Below are positions 43,741 to 52,650 of a stretch of 64,000 nt of DNA, in pieces (position 1 is the stretch's first letter; every line of letters begins with the position of its first letter). This DNA comes from Bradyrhizobium sp. cir1 (GTDB lineage Bacteria; Pseudomonadota; Alphaproteobacteria; Rhizobiales; Xanthobacteraceae), in contig NZ_JACIHE010000002.1 of the NCBI RefSeq assembly GCF_014198245.1, forward strand, positions 710,275 through 774,274, read 5' to 3'. The notes beneath the pieces are model-generated. The model saw nothing but the letters and a program-made list of their open reading frames with translations. It had not been told where the DNA came from and searched no databases. The position numbers and the translations under genes are program-made.

Positions 43741-44781
43741 TTATTCGCCCGCTTTGGGCGCGTGGCCTGCGGGCGCCGGCGCGAGCACCTCGATCGCCTC
43801 CTGGATCGAGTCCAGCGCGCGCTCGGCGGCGCGCGTGCCGTGGGCGATCAGGTCCTCGGCGCGGTGGAAGTCGAACCAGCCGAAATGGCCGACCCGCGGC
43901 GTGATCAACATGTCGGGCGGATCGCCGGCAAGGCGCGCGCGAGTGATGCGGTCCTGCATGATGTTGAAGGCATCGACCATCACCGAGGAGATGCCCGGCC
44001 GTCCGCCGCCGCCGAAGAACTCGCGCTTCATGGTCTTCTCGGGCGAGAACAGGCGCGGAAAGCGCCGCTTGGTCGGCGTCGCCTCGGCCTCGGGCGCGAC
44101 CGGGGCGGGCGCCGCGCCGTGCGCATGGATCGTCGTGGAATGGGTGAAGATGTCGCTGGAAAGATTTGCGGCGATGACGATTTCGGCGCCGAGCGCGCGG
44201 GCGGCCGAGACCGGCACCGGATTGACCAGCGTGCCGTCGACCAGCCAGCGGTCGCCGATCAGGACGGGTGAGAAGATGCCGGGCAGGGCGTAGGACGCCC
44301 GCATCGCGTCGACCATGCGGCCGCGCGTGAGCCAGATCTCGTGGCCGGTGCGGACCTCGGTCGCAACCGTGGCGAACTTGACTGGCAGGTCCTCGATCAG
44401 GGTCTGGCCGACCGCCTTCTCGAGCCGGGTTGCGAGCTTCTCGCCGCCGATCAGGCCGGAGCCGTTGAGGCGGATGTCGAGATAGCCGAGGATATTGCGC
44501 ATGCCCTGCAGGCTGCGCCCCCAGTCTTCCAGCGTGTCGAGCCGGCCGGCCGCATAGACGCCGCCGACCACGGCGCCGATCGAGGTGCCGACCACGACGT
44601 CGGGCACGATGCCGTTGGCAATCAGGGTCCTGAGGATCCCGATATGGGCAAAGCCGCGCGCCGCGCCGCCGCCGAGTGCGAGTCCAATGACTGGCCGGCG
44701 GATGCTGCCCAAGCCGACTTTTTCGCCGGCCTTCTCGCCGTTGGAGCCGTTCGAGCCGCGGCCCTTCAAGATCTCCAGCAC
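43741..44781 (-). CDS. Patatin-like phospholipase family protein
   Basis: A 346-residue protein. The oxyanion-hole motif GGGAARG, the nucleophile motif GTSIG and the Asp dyad partner DGTLVNPVPV are present (about residues 37, 65 and 200 respectively). The C-terminal 80 residues include a Lys/Arg- and Gly-rich loop (REFFGGGGRPGISSV). Patatins hydrolyse phospholipid acyl esters; the family includes the RssA group. The GTG at 44781 follows GGAGGAGA, and the ORF upstream of it adds unconserved sequence. Confidence 0.92.
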   Translation of the reverse strand: MLEILKGRGSNGSNGEKAGEKVGLGSIRRPVIGLALGGGAARGFAHIGILRTLIANGIVPDVVVGTSIGAVVGGVYAAGRLDTLEDWGRSLQGMRNILGYLDIRLNGSGLIGGEKLATRLEKAVGQTLIEDLPVKFATVATEVRTGHEIWLTRGRMVDAMRASYALPGIFSPVLIGDRWLVDGTLVNPVPVSAARALGAEIVIAANLSSDIFTHSTTIHAHGAAPAPVAPEAEATPTKRRFPRLFSPEKTMKREFFGGGGRPGISSVMVDAFNIMQDRITRARLAGDPPDMLITPRVGHFGWFDFHRAEDLIAHGTRAAERALDSIQEAIEVLAPAPAGHAPKAGE

Positions 44782-45029
44782 CAAAAGCTCTCCTCCGCTG
44801 GGGCCAGCCCACTGCCAGACTAGGCATCCCACTTGCGCTCCGCCATATCAGGGGCGAAGCATGGTTTATGCCGCTTTGGAAAAAGCGCTGGGCAGGAGTA
44901 TGGCGAGGGGCGGTTGCCTTAAGTCTAATCACGCAGGCGTCAGCCGGGTTCCAAAGATCGGCATCGGGCCGTATTTCCTGGGATATCCGAGGCTTGAATT
45001 TGCCGCGTTTTCGGTGAAAAGCAGGGAGC

Positions 45030-46103
45030 ATGACACGCGGGGGTGACGGCATCATCGGATGGCGGCGCAGCGGCAGGCTGCTGCCGGCGCTGGCTCTTGC
45101 CGCGTGCCTCGTGACAGCAGGTCAAGGCGCTGCGCAGGCACAGCTTTTCTCCGATCGCCCGCCGCCGGTACCCCCGGCCTCGGTGCCCGATCCCGGCGGC
45201 GCCGTCAGCCTGGCGCCCCCTTCCGGCCCGGGCGCCGGCCCACCGAGCCTGCCGCCAACCCTGACCCAGCCGGTGACGCCCAGCATGCCGCCGCCTGCGG
45301 TCACCACCGTGCCGTCGGCCGCGCCGCTCAATGCGGCCGTGCCGGGACAGGGTGTGCTGTCGCTGACGGCGAGATACGGCAAGGACTCGGCCCCGATCAC
45401 CAGCGGCCTGGTCTGGCGGGTGTTTGCCGACCGTCCCGACGAGAACGGCACCTTCAAGCTGATCCGTGAGGACCGCAGCGCCACGCCGAACATCGTGCTG
45501 CCGCCCGGCAGCTACGTCGTCCACGTCGCCTTCGGCCTCGTCAGCGCGGTGCGCACCGTCAGCCTCAAGGCCGAGACCGATCGCGAATCCTTCGTGCTGC
45601 CGGCCGGCGGCCTGCGCATCGAGGGGCGCGTCGGCACCAGCCGCATTCCGCAGAACCAGATCTCCTTCGCGATCTACAAGGGCAGCCAGTTCGAGTCCGG
45701 CGAGCGCGCCTCGCTGGTGCCGAACGTTGCCGCCGGCGACGTTGTGCTGATCCCGGAGGGCACCTACTACATCGTCTCCAACTATGGCGATGCCAATTCG
45801 GTGGTGCGCTCGGACATCCGCGTGCAGGCCGGCAAGCTCACCGACGTCACCATCACCCATCGCGCCGCCGTGATCACGCTCAAGCTCGTCAGCGACCGGG
45901 GCGGCGAGGCGCTCGCCAACACCGCCTGGTCGGTGCTGACCCCCGGCGGCGACGTCATCAAGGAATCGATCGGCGCCTTCCCGCGCGTCGTGCTGTCCGA
46001 AGGCGAATACCGCGCCATCGCCAAGAACGAGGGCAAGGTCTACGAGCGCGGCTTCAACGTCGTGAACGGCGTCGACGGCGAAGTCGAGGTCGTGGCGCGC
46101 TAG
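45030..46103 (+). CDS. Secreted proline-rich protein with repeated beta domains
   Basis: A 357-residue exported protein: signal peptide about residues 12-38 (LLPALALAACLVTAGQGAAQAQ), a Pro/Ala/Gly-rich linker (40-105) and then two to three beta-rich segments of about 80 residues (GLVWRVFADRPDENGTFKLIREDRS, YVVHVAFGLVSAVRTVSLKAETD; RIPQNQISFAIYKGSQFESG; VVLSEGEYRAIAKNEGKVYERGFNV). These look like Ig-like or carboxypeptidase-regulatory-like repeats. The function is unknown; a cell-envelope role is likely. Confidence 0.78.
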   Translation: MTRGGDGIIGWRRSGRLLPALALAACLVTAGQGAAQAQLFSDRPPPVPPASVPDPGGAVSLAPPSGPGAGPPSLPPTLTQPVTPSMPPPAVTTVPSAAPLNAAVPGQGVLSLTARYGKDSAPITSGLVWRVFADRPDENGTFKLIREDRSATPNIVLPPGSYVVHVAFGLVSAVRTVSLKAETDRESFVLPAGGLRIEGRVGTSRIPQNQISFAIYKGSQFESGERASLVPNVAAGDVVLIPEGTYYIVSNYGDANSVVRSDIRVQAGKLTDVTITHRAAVITLKLVSDRGGEALANTAWSVLTPGGDVIKESIGAFPRVVLSEGEYRAIAKNEGKVYERGFNVVNGVDGEVEVVAR

Positions 46104-46110
46104 CGCTTCG

Positions 46111-46175
46111 CCTCTCCCCGCTTGCGGGGAGAGGCCGGAATGCGCGCGAAGCGCGGATTCCGGGTGAGGGGGACT
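46111..46175 (+). repeat. Palindromic repeat with a perfect hairpin, probable terminator
   Basis: CCTCTCCCCG (46111-46120) pairs with CGGGGAGAGG (46125-46134), followed by GGAATGCGCGCGAAGCGCGGATTCCGG and a G-run. The hairpin begins 8 bases after the stop codon of the secreted protein gene and probably ends its transcript. Confidence 0.8.
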
Positions 46176-46197
46176 CTCCACGAGTCGACCCGGCTGA

Positions 46198-46551
<354 letters not shown>

Positions 46552-46567
46552 CTTATGTTGCAGAGAG

Positions 46568-46593
46568 GCCCGGTGAGCGTTTGCTTACCGGGC
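46568..46593 (+). terminator. Hairpin after the reductase relic
   Basis: GCCCGGTGAGC pairs with GCTTACCGGGC (one G-U pair) across 4 bases, 17 bases after the relic's stop. The following TTCG has no long T-run. The gap 46594-46851 shows no other gene. Confidence 0.7.
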
Positions 46594-46851
46594 TTCGCGA
46601 CGTGTGTTCGGGCTTGAATACGTGTGTGAGCGCTATCAAGCGGCATCGAAGGCCGATCAACACCGATAGTGTCCGTATATTCCACGAATGTCGCGACGTC
46701 GTCATGGCCGGTGGACGATACGTAATTCCGATAATCAATTTTATTCTCTTTCCATCCTGCTGCGTTATATGTCGGGCATCCGTCCAATGGGGGACGCCGG
46801 AGCAGGCTTGTTGCCTGCGAGACCGGAGGAGCAGGGACCAAGCCCGTCGGC

Positions 46852-47046
46852 ATGTTCGAAGTGATTCTTACCAGGCGCAAACGGTTCGGTTGGCGGTGGC
46901 AAGTGTGCGACCAGTCCGGCAAGATCTTTGCCGACGGGTTCGAGCGCACCCGGCCGGCCGCCAAATATCATGGCGAGCGCGCGTTGTTCTTCCTGCTGTC
47001 GCAGGCTCACTTGCGCAAGCGCTCGGCGGCGTCGAGCGAGGACTAA
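46852..47046 (+). CDS. Small basic protein, conserved in Bradyrhizobium-type genomes
   Basis: A 64-residue protein (MFEVILTRRKRFGWRWQVCDQ, then SGKIFADGFERTRPAAKYHGERALFFLLSQ). It has a beta-hairpin-like start with Trp/Arg, then a helix and a short basic tail. I recall similar proteins in rhizobial genomes but no function. GGAGCAGGG lies about 20 bases before the ATG at 46852, so the start is not fully certain. Confidence 0.65.
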   Translation: MFEVILTRRKRFGWRWQVCDQSGKIFADGFERTRPAAKYHGERALFFLLSQAHLRKRSAASSED

Positions 47047-47062
47047 CTGCGCGCGCAGCTTC

Positions 47063-47180
47063 GTAGCCCGGGTGAACGGCTTGTCCGCTTAGCTCAACGA
47101 GCGAAGGCGGAAGAGATACCCGGGACCGCTGTATCTGCGCGGATAGAGCCCCGGATGTCGCTTCGCTTCAATCGGGTCGT
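47063..47180. repeat. GTAGCCCG-type palindromic repeat, degenerate copy 2
   Basis: Left arm CGTAGCCCGGGTGAACGG; right half CCGGATGTCGCTTCGCTTCAATCGGG. The copy matches 49135-49212 only partly and has an extra 40 bases in the middle. It ends just before the stop codon of the quinone oxidoreductase gene. Confidence 0.7.
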
Positions 47181-47183
47181 AAG

Positions 47184-48176
47184 CTAGACATCCACCACCA
47201 GCTTGCCCTTCGCGGCGTGATCGCGGATCAGCGCATAGGCGTCGTCCACATTCTCCAGCGTGAAGCGCCTTGCATCGAGCATCGGCGCAAGCTTGCCGGC
47301 CTCAACCAGACGCGTCGCCTCGTTCATGATCTCTCCGTGATGGGCGCGGCCTTCGCCGGTCAGCAACGGCAACAGCGTGAACACGCCGGAATAGCTGGCG
47401 GCAAGGAACGACAGCGGTGCGAGCGCATGCGTGCCCCAGCCGAGCGCGCTCACCACATGGCCGAAGCGGCGCACCGCCGCGAAGGATGCATCGAGCACCT
47501 TGCCGCCGACGGTGTCGTAGACGATGTCGAAGCCGCGGCCGCCTGTATGCTCTGCCACGTAAGTCTCGAGTGCAGTGTCGCGGTCGATGAAGACGGCGCC
47601 AAGCGCTTCGATCGTCGCGCGCTGCGCCCCTGAGCCCGTCGCGAACACATTTGCGCCGAATGCACGCGCGATCTGGATCGCGACATGGCCGACGCCGCCG
47701 GCGCCGCCATGGATCAACACCTTCTGGCCGGCCTTGAGCGACGCGCGGTCGATCAGGCCTTCCCAGGCGGTGATGAAGATCAGGGGCAGGGCAGCCGCCT
47801 CGCGCATGCTGAGATTGGCGGGCTTCATCGCCAGCAGGTCGGCGTCAACCGCGGCGAATTCGGCCAGCGATCCCGGCACGCCGCCGACGCCTCCAGTCGT
47901 GCCATAGACCTCGTCGCCCGGCTTGAAGCGCGTCACCGCGCGCCCGGTCTGTTCGACCACGCCGGCGAGATCGAGGCCGAGGATCGCAGGGAGCGGATGG
48001 CGGGCGTGCGCCGCCGCGCCGGCGTGGATCTTGGTGTCGAGCGGATTGACCCCGCTCGCACGGACTTTCACGAGCACCTCGCGGGGGCCGATCTTCGGCA
48101 CGGAGATGCTTGAGAGCCGCGGCGGCGCGTTGTGGGTCTCAAGGACGGCCGCGCGCATGGTCGACTGTCTCGTCAT
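47184..48176 (-). CDS. Zinc-type NADPH:quinone oxidoreductase family protein
   Basis: A 330-residue medium-chain dehydrogenase. The NADPH-binding motif GGAGGVGHVAIQIARAFGA is at about 150-168, and the substrate domain reads VRASGVNPLDTKIHAGAAA. Zinc ligands are absent, as usual in the quinone oxidoreductase/zeta-crystallin branch. It reduces quinones or unsaturated carbonyls with NADPH in the cytoplasm. The ATG at 48176 (MTRQSTMRAAVLE) lies in a divergent gap with a LysR-type gene that probably regulates it. Confidence 0.92.
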   Translation of the reverse strand: MTRQSTMRAAVLETHNAPPRLSSISVPKIGPREVLVKVRASGVNPLDTKIHAGAAAHARHPLPAILGLDLAGVVEQTGRAVTRFKPGDEVYGTTGGVGGVPGSLAEFAAVDADLLAMKPANLSMREAAALPLIFITAWEGLIDRASLKAGQKVLIHGGAGGVGHVAIQIARAFGANVFATGSGAQRATIEALGAVFIDRDTALETYVAEHTGGRGFDIVYDTVGGKVLDASFAAVRRFGHVVSALGWGTHALAPLSFLAASYSGVFTLLPLLTGEGRAHHGEIMNEATRLVEAGKLAPMLDARRFTLENVDDAYALIRDHAAKGKLVVDV

Positions 48177-48209
48177 GATCGTCTTGCTCCGTTGTCGGCC
48201 TCCAATATG

Positions 48210-48229
48210 CTCATGAAGTTTTGCATGAG
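48210..48229. promoter_or_regulatory. Candidate LysR-type operator in a divergent promoter
   Basis: CTCATG (48210-48215) and CATGAG (48224-48229) form a perfect inverted repeat with an 8-base spacer; the T-N11-A LysR box is contained within it. It lies 34 bases upstream of the oxidoreductase start and 50 bases upstream of the regulator start. A second short palindrome (ACGA-CAA-TCGT) lies at 48245-48255. Confidence 0.55.
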
Positions 48230-48278
48230 AAGGAACGATGATGTACGACAATCGTGCATTTTTGTATGGGGGCGTCCG

Positions 48279-49127
48279 ATGGACTGGAGCGATCTGCGCA
48301 TCTTCCTGGCGATCGCGCGCGAAGGCACGCTCGGCGCGGCCGCGCGAAAGATCGGCCAGACCCAGCCGACCATGGGGCGGCGGCTTCGCGCGCTCGAAGC
48401 AGCATTGGGACAGACGTTGTTCCAGCGCACGGCCGACGGCTTTGTCCTCACCGACGAGGGCACCGCCGTGCTGCGCCACGCCGAGCGGATCGAGGACGAG
48501 GCGCTCGCGCTTCAACGTCATGCCTCCGGCGCGGAGACGCAGCTCGACGGTCTCTTGCGCCTGTCGTCCTCCGACTGGTTCGGGACGGTGATGCTGTCGC
48601 CGGTGATCGCCGCCTTCGGCAAGCGCCACCCCAAGGTGACCGTCGAGCTCCTGACCGATGCGCGCCTCTACAGCCTGCCGCGCCGCGAGGCCGATCTCGT
48701 CTTCCGCATCAAGCCGTTCAGTGAGCCCGAGGTGATCTCACGAAAGCTGCTCCACATTCCCTACGCGCTCTATGGCAGGAAGGGCAGCAAGCCGCCGCGC
48801 ACCGGCGACGGGCGCGGCGTGCGCGTCGTGACCATGAATGCCGAATTCGCCGACATGCCCGACGCGGTCTGGCTGAAGCGCACCCTGCCCAACGCGGAGG
48901 TCGCATCGCGCAGTAATAACCGGCAGGTGCAGGCCGAGCTCTGTGCGAGCGGCGGCGGATTGGCTGTGCTGCCGCGCCCGCTTGGCGACCGCGACCGAAG
49001 GCTGGTCGCGCTCGACATCGGCACGTCGCCACCGGGGCGGGACACGTTTGTCGGCTATCATCGCGACCTCAAGCGCCTGGCGCGCTTGCGCGCGCTGCTG
49101 GATTTGGTGATTGAGAAGCTGGCATGA
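48279..49127 (+). CDS. LysR family transcriptional regulator
   Basis: A 282-residue LysR-type regulator. The HTH is at residues about 3-60 (LRIFLAIAREGTLGAAARKIGQTQPTMGRRLRALEAALGQTLFQR). The effector domain follows from about residue 88. It is divergently transcribed from the quinone oxidoreductase gene, which is the usual arrangement for a local activator. The ATG at 48279 has a GGGGGCG upstream, and the in-frame stretch before it lies in the promoter gap. Confidence 0.93.
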   Translation: MDWSDLRIFLAIAREGTLGAAARKIGQTQPTMGRRLRALEAALGQTLFQRTADGFVLTDEGTAVLRHAERIEDEALALQRHASGAETQLDGLLRLSSSDWFGTVMLSPVIAAFGKRHPKVTVELLTDARLYSLPRREADLVFRIKPFSEPEVISRKLLHIPYALYGRKGSKPPRTGDGRGVRVVTMNAEFADMPDAVWLKRTLPNAEVASRSNNRQVQAELCASGGGLAVLPRPLGDRDRRLVALDIGTSPPGRDTFVGYHRDLKRLARLRALLDLVIEKLA

Positions 49128-49134
49128 CGGTTTC

Positions 49135-49212
49135 GTAGCCCGGGTGAGCGAAGCGACACCCGGGACAGCTCGTGCCGTGAATCCCGGATGTCGCTTCGCT
49201 CATCCGGGCTAC
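49135..49212. repeat. GTAGCCCG-type palindromic repeat, copy 3
   Basis: Left arm GTAGCCCGGGTGAGCGAAG, right arm CTTCGCTCATCCGGGCTAC, with CCCGGG and CCCGGA cores. It begins 8 bases after the LysR gene stop. Same family as 30632-30702 and 47063-47180. Confidence 0.9.
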
Positions 49213-49625
49213 AAGACCTTGTGTTGCCCGTCGGGCAAAACACCCAAACCATCGGTCAAGCCACCGCGCCGAAAATATTCCGCTTTACCGAAATTCGGAA
49301 TCGGCGTATGTGTCGCCGCACTCCGGCCCAAGGAAGAGGGGCGTATCGCGATCGTCACGAACGCGGGCCGGGCGGCGGTGGACGCAGATGGCGTTGGCGC
49401 GAACGGGTTTGCAGGGCGGGAGACCGTGAGCAAAGTCGTCGTGCATACGACCGGTGCCATCAGCGTACGGCAAAATCGTGTGGTCCTGGCGCCCGGGGTC
49501 TGTGCGCCAAGTCTTGTGGTGATGTGAGCAGCCCGACCGGGCCCGCACATCAGTCATCTGCACGGCGACGGGGGCAATAGTGCATCGCTCCCCGGGGAGA
49601 TCACGACATAAGCCGTAAAACCACT
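49213..49625. other. Long gap without a supported gene
   Basis: About 410 bases. Long frames exist on both strands but with unlikely composition (Thr/Arg/Pro runs on the minus strand), no ribosome binding site, and no domain. A perfect GTGTTGCCC-GTC-GGGCAAAACAC near-palindrome lies at 49219-49242. The stretch resembles dispersed non-coding repeat DNA that I recall from Bradyrhizobium intergenic regions, but that is memory, not proof. Confidence 0.4.
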
Positions 49626-49740
49626 GCGCAGGGAAGGCCGGATGTTTGGCTTCACCTGTATGCCGCTGTGCAAATTCTTTGTTGCCACCTTTCGCACAGT
49701 GGACCGTGGGTGCCCGGCCGGCACCCGGCCTTCCCTGCGC
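49626..49740. repeat. 115-base element with perfect 16-base terminal inverted repeats
   Basis: GCGCAGGGAAGGCCGG (49626-49641) and CCGGCCTTCCCTGCGC (49725-49740) are exact complements, 83 bases apart. The right end also carries GGGTGCCGG/CCGGCACCC palindromes. No gene lies inside. Confidence 0.88.
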
Positions 49741-49860
49741 CCTCTTTCATTCGAGGGTGAAATGATCATGCAAAGCTCGGGCGGAAGATGCCGCGAGAAT
49801 GCGAAGGTGCGTCTACGATGACGGTGCGAGCTAAAGAGCGACAGTGCCGCCCACATACTC

Positions 49861-49979
49861 CGTCATTGCGAGCGCAGCGAAGCAATCCAGAAATGTATCC
49901 GCGGAAAGACGCTGGATTGCTTCGCGGAGCCTGTCATCGGGCCGCGCTTCGCGCGGACCCCGTTGGCTCGCAATGACGA
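49861..49979. repeat. 117-base type palindromic repeat, copy 2 (119 bases)
   Basis: Same outer arms CGTCATTGCGAGC / GCTCGCAATGACG and inner arms GAAGCAATCCAG / CTGGATTGCTTC as 6283-6399. The central 20 bases differ, the rest is nearly identical. Confidence 0.92.
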
Positions 49980-50187
49980 TGCTGATGCAGCCGTGCGCCA
50001 AAGCCGCGTCCTCGCGCGCCGACCACGCACCGCACTATATGCAACTGTCATAGTCTCTAACGGCTACTAACCAACACCTGACTTAAAACTGTCATAATCG
50101 CTGAATGGAACCCGCGCCGGCGCGCTCTTTACATGCCATTAAGTGCATCTGCATTGGATGCGCCGGGAAAGTGCGTTGGGGACTGCA

Positions 50188-52650
50188 ATGACTGCCGCGA
50201 AGAAGATGCCGGGAAAACCGGCCGCCGAAATGTTCGACGACATCCCGGTGCTTCAGCGCAAATGGCGTGCCGCGTTGAAGCCGGGTGAGCGGCTGCCGCG
50301 CTATGAGGACGTTATGCTCGGCAGCCTCGGTAGGCTCGCCGACCATATCGCGCTCTTGAAGAACGACGGTGCGCTCGAACTGTCGCGCAGCGGCCGCTAT
50401 GTGCAGAAATGGCTCGGCGAGGAGCGCTGGGACATCCCGGTCGCCGAGCTCTCGCCGGATTGCGCCACGGCACTGGCGGAAGCGGCGGCGAGCGCGCTGG
50501 CGAACGGACGGCCGCACCAGGCGAGCGCTCATTGCGTGCGCGACGGCATGGTCAGGACCTACGACGTGCTGGCGCTGCCGACCGCCTCGCGCTGGGGCGC
50601 CACGCTGGTCGGCGCCTATGTCAACGAGCGCGGCGCGCAATACAATCTGCTGGATGCGATCTTCTCCGCGACCGACGATGCGGTGATCTCGCTGGCGACG
50701 CTGCGCGATGCCTCAGGCAAGCCGTTCGATCTCCAGATCGTGCACCACAACAAGAGCGCGGGCGTGCTGCTGGAGGCCGTGGGCGCGAGCCTGTTGTGGC
50801 GCCGGATCGGCGAGGGCGGCACGCTGCTGGCATCGCCCGACATCACGGGATTCCTGCTCAGGACCGTCTCCGGCGGCCGCGGCGAACAGCTCGAGATCGA
50901 GCACAAGGATCGCCATCTCCGCCTCAGCGCCACTGCCTTCGCCGACGTGGTCTCGCTGACGATCTCCGACGTCACCGCCTTGAAGCGGCGCGACGCCTCG
51001 TTCCGCCTGCTGTTCGACAACAACCCGATGCCGATGTGGGTGTTCGACGCCGAGAGCAAGGAGTTTCTCGGCGTCAACGACGCCGCAGTCCAGCATTACG
51101 GCTACAGCCGCGCCACCTTCCTGCGCATGAAGCTGCACGAGATCTGGCCGCAGGACGAGTGGGACAGTCACGCCGAGGCCCTCGAACGCGTCGGCGACAC
51201 CTATCACTCCTCGCGCAACTGGCGGCATCTGCGCGCCGACGGCAGCGAGATCGAGGTGCTCACCTTCGGCCGCCGCGTCGCATTCAATGATCGCGACGGC
51301 TATCTGGTCGCAGTGGTCGACATCACCGAGCGGCGCAAGGCCGAGGCACGCATCGCCCACATGGCGCATCATGACGGGCTCACCGACCTTCCGAACCGCG
51401 AATATTTCCGGGAGCGGTTGAAGCAGGCGCTCGACCAGGCCGGAGGAAAACGTGTCGGCGTGCTTTATATCGACCTCGACCTGTTCAAGAACATCAACGA
51501 TTCCTTCGGTCATCCCTCGGGCGACCGCCTGCTCAAGGCGGTTGCCGAACGCCTGACCACCGCGGTGCGCGGCACCAATCTCGCGGCCCGGCTCGGCGGC
51601 GATGAGTTCGCCGTCATCCTGGCCGCCGACGTGTCGCCGAACGAGGCCAGCGCCTGCGCGAGCTTGCTGATCGACATGCTGAAGGCGCCCTATGAGATCG
51701 ACGGGCAGGAGATGGTGATCGGCGCCAGCATCGGCATCGCGCTGTCGCCCGGTGACGGCGTGACGTCGGAGGAGTTGATGCGCAACGCCGACATGGCGCT
51801 GTACCGGGCGAAGTCCGACGGCGGCGGCGTGCATCACTTCTTCGAGCGCGAGATGGACCTCCAGGCGCAGAAGCGCCGCGACATGGAGCTCGATCTGCGC
51901 CGGGCGTTCGCCAATGGCGAGTTCGAGCTGCACTATCAGCCGCTGGTGTCGATCGCCTCCGACCGCATCTCCGGCTTCGAGTCGCTGTTGCGCTGGCGTC
52001 ATCCCGACAAGGGCATGATCTCACCCGCGGAGTTCATCCCGGTCGCCGAAGACATCGGCCTGATCACCCAGCTCGGCGAATGGGTGCTGCGCGAGGCATG
52101 CGCCGAGGCGGTGAAATGGCCCGCCGACGTCAAGGTCGCCGTCAACCTGTCGCCGGCGCAATTCCGCAGCCGCAACCTGGTCCAGGTCGTGATCTCGGCC
52201 CTGGCGCAGTCCGGCCTGTCGCCGAAGCGGCTCGAGCTGGAGATCACCGAGTCGATCTTCCTGGCCGAGACCGATGCCAATCTCGCGATCCTGCACCAGC
52301 TGCGCGAGCTCGGCGTCGGCATCTCCATGGATGATTTCGGCACCGGCTATTCCAGCCTCAGCTATCTCCGTAGCTTCCCGTTCGACAAGATCAAGATCGA
52401 CCGCTCCTTCGTGAAGGATTTGGCGCAGCGGCCCGATTGCGGCGCGATCGTGCGCGCGATCTCGGGGCTCGGCCGCAGCCTCAACATCACCACGACCGCG
52501 GAGGGCGTCGAGACCGAGGATCAGCTCGACTGGCTGCGCGCCGAAGGCTGCAACGAGGTGCAGGGCTTTCTGTTCAGCGCGGCGCGGCCCGCCGCCGAGA
52601 TCGCAACATTGCTGGCCGAGTTCGGCCAGCGCGCCTCACGGGCGGCGTAG
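50188..52650 (+). CDS. PAS-GGDEF-EAL c-di-GMP signalling protein
   Basis: An 820-residue cytoplasmic protein. PAS-type domains lie at about 150-265 and 270-390 (FRLLFDNNPMPMWVFDAES). The GGDEF domain (about 395-555) has the intact active-site GGDEF in ARLGGDEFAVIL. The EAL domain (about 565-815) has ESLLRW in place of EALLRW, with NLSPAQF, EITES, DDFGTGYSSL, KIDRSF and AEGVET all present, so phosphodiesterase activity is plausible. The protein could both make and break c-di-GMP, depending on the PAS signal. The ATG at 50188 starts MTAAKKMPGK; the last 15 bases overlap the convergent hydrolase gene. Confidence 0.95.
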   Translation: MTAAKKMPGKPAAEMFDDIPVLQRKWRAALKPGERLPRYEDVMLGSLGRLADHIALLKNDGALELSRSGRYVQKWLGEERWDIPVAELSPDCATALAEAAASALANGRPHQASAHCVRDGMVRTYDVLALPTASRWGATLVGAYVNERGAQYNLLDAIFSATDDAVISLATLRDASGKPFDLQIVHHNKSAGVLLEAVGASLLWRRIGEGGTLLASPDITGFLLRTVSGGRGEQLEIEHKDRHLRLSATAFADVVSLTISDVTALKRRDASFRLLFDNNPMPMWVFDAESKEFLGVNDAAVQHYGYSRATFLRMKLHEIWPQDEWDSHAEALERVGDTYHSSRNWRHLRADGSEIEVLTFGRRVAFNDRDGYLVAVVDITERRKAEARIAHMAHHDGLTDLPNREYFRERLKQALDQAGGKRVGVLYIDLDLFKNINDSFGHPSGDRLLKAVAERLTTAVRGTNLAARLGGDEFAVILAADVSPNEASACASLLIDMLKAPYEIDGQEMVIGASIGIALSPGDGVTSEELMRNADMALYRAKSDGGGVHHFFEREMDLQAQKRRDMELDLRRAFANGEFELHYQPLVSIASDRISGFESLLRWRHPDKGMISPAEFIPVAEDIGLITQLGEWVLREACAEAVKWPADVKVAVNLSPAQFRSRNLVQVVISALAQSGLSPKRLELEITESIFLAETDANLAILHQLRELGVGISMDDFGTGYSSLSYLRSFPFDKIKIDRSFVKDLAQRPDCGAIVRAISGLGRSLNITTTAEGVETEDQLDWLRAEGCNEVQGFLFSAARPAAEIATLLAEFGQRASRAA

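Noticed and set aside
48177..48629. Extension of the quinone oxidoreductase frame to 48629
   Set aside because: It runs through the divergent promoter and over the LysR gene; the family N-terminus begins at 48176.
49209..49550. 113-codon minus-strand frame as a gene
   Set aside because: Thr/Ala/Pro/Arg-rich without a domain or ribosome binding site, and it starts and ends within repeat-like intergenic sequence.
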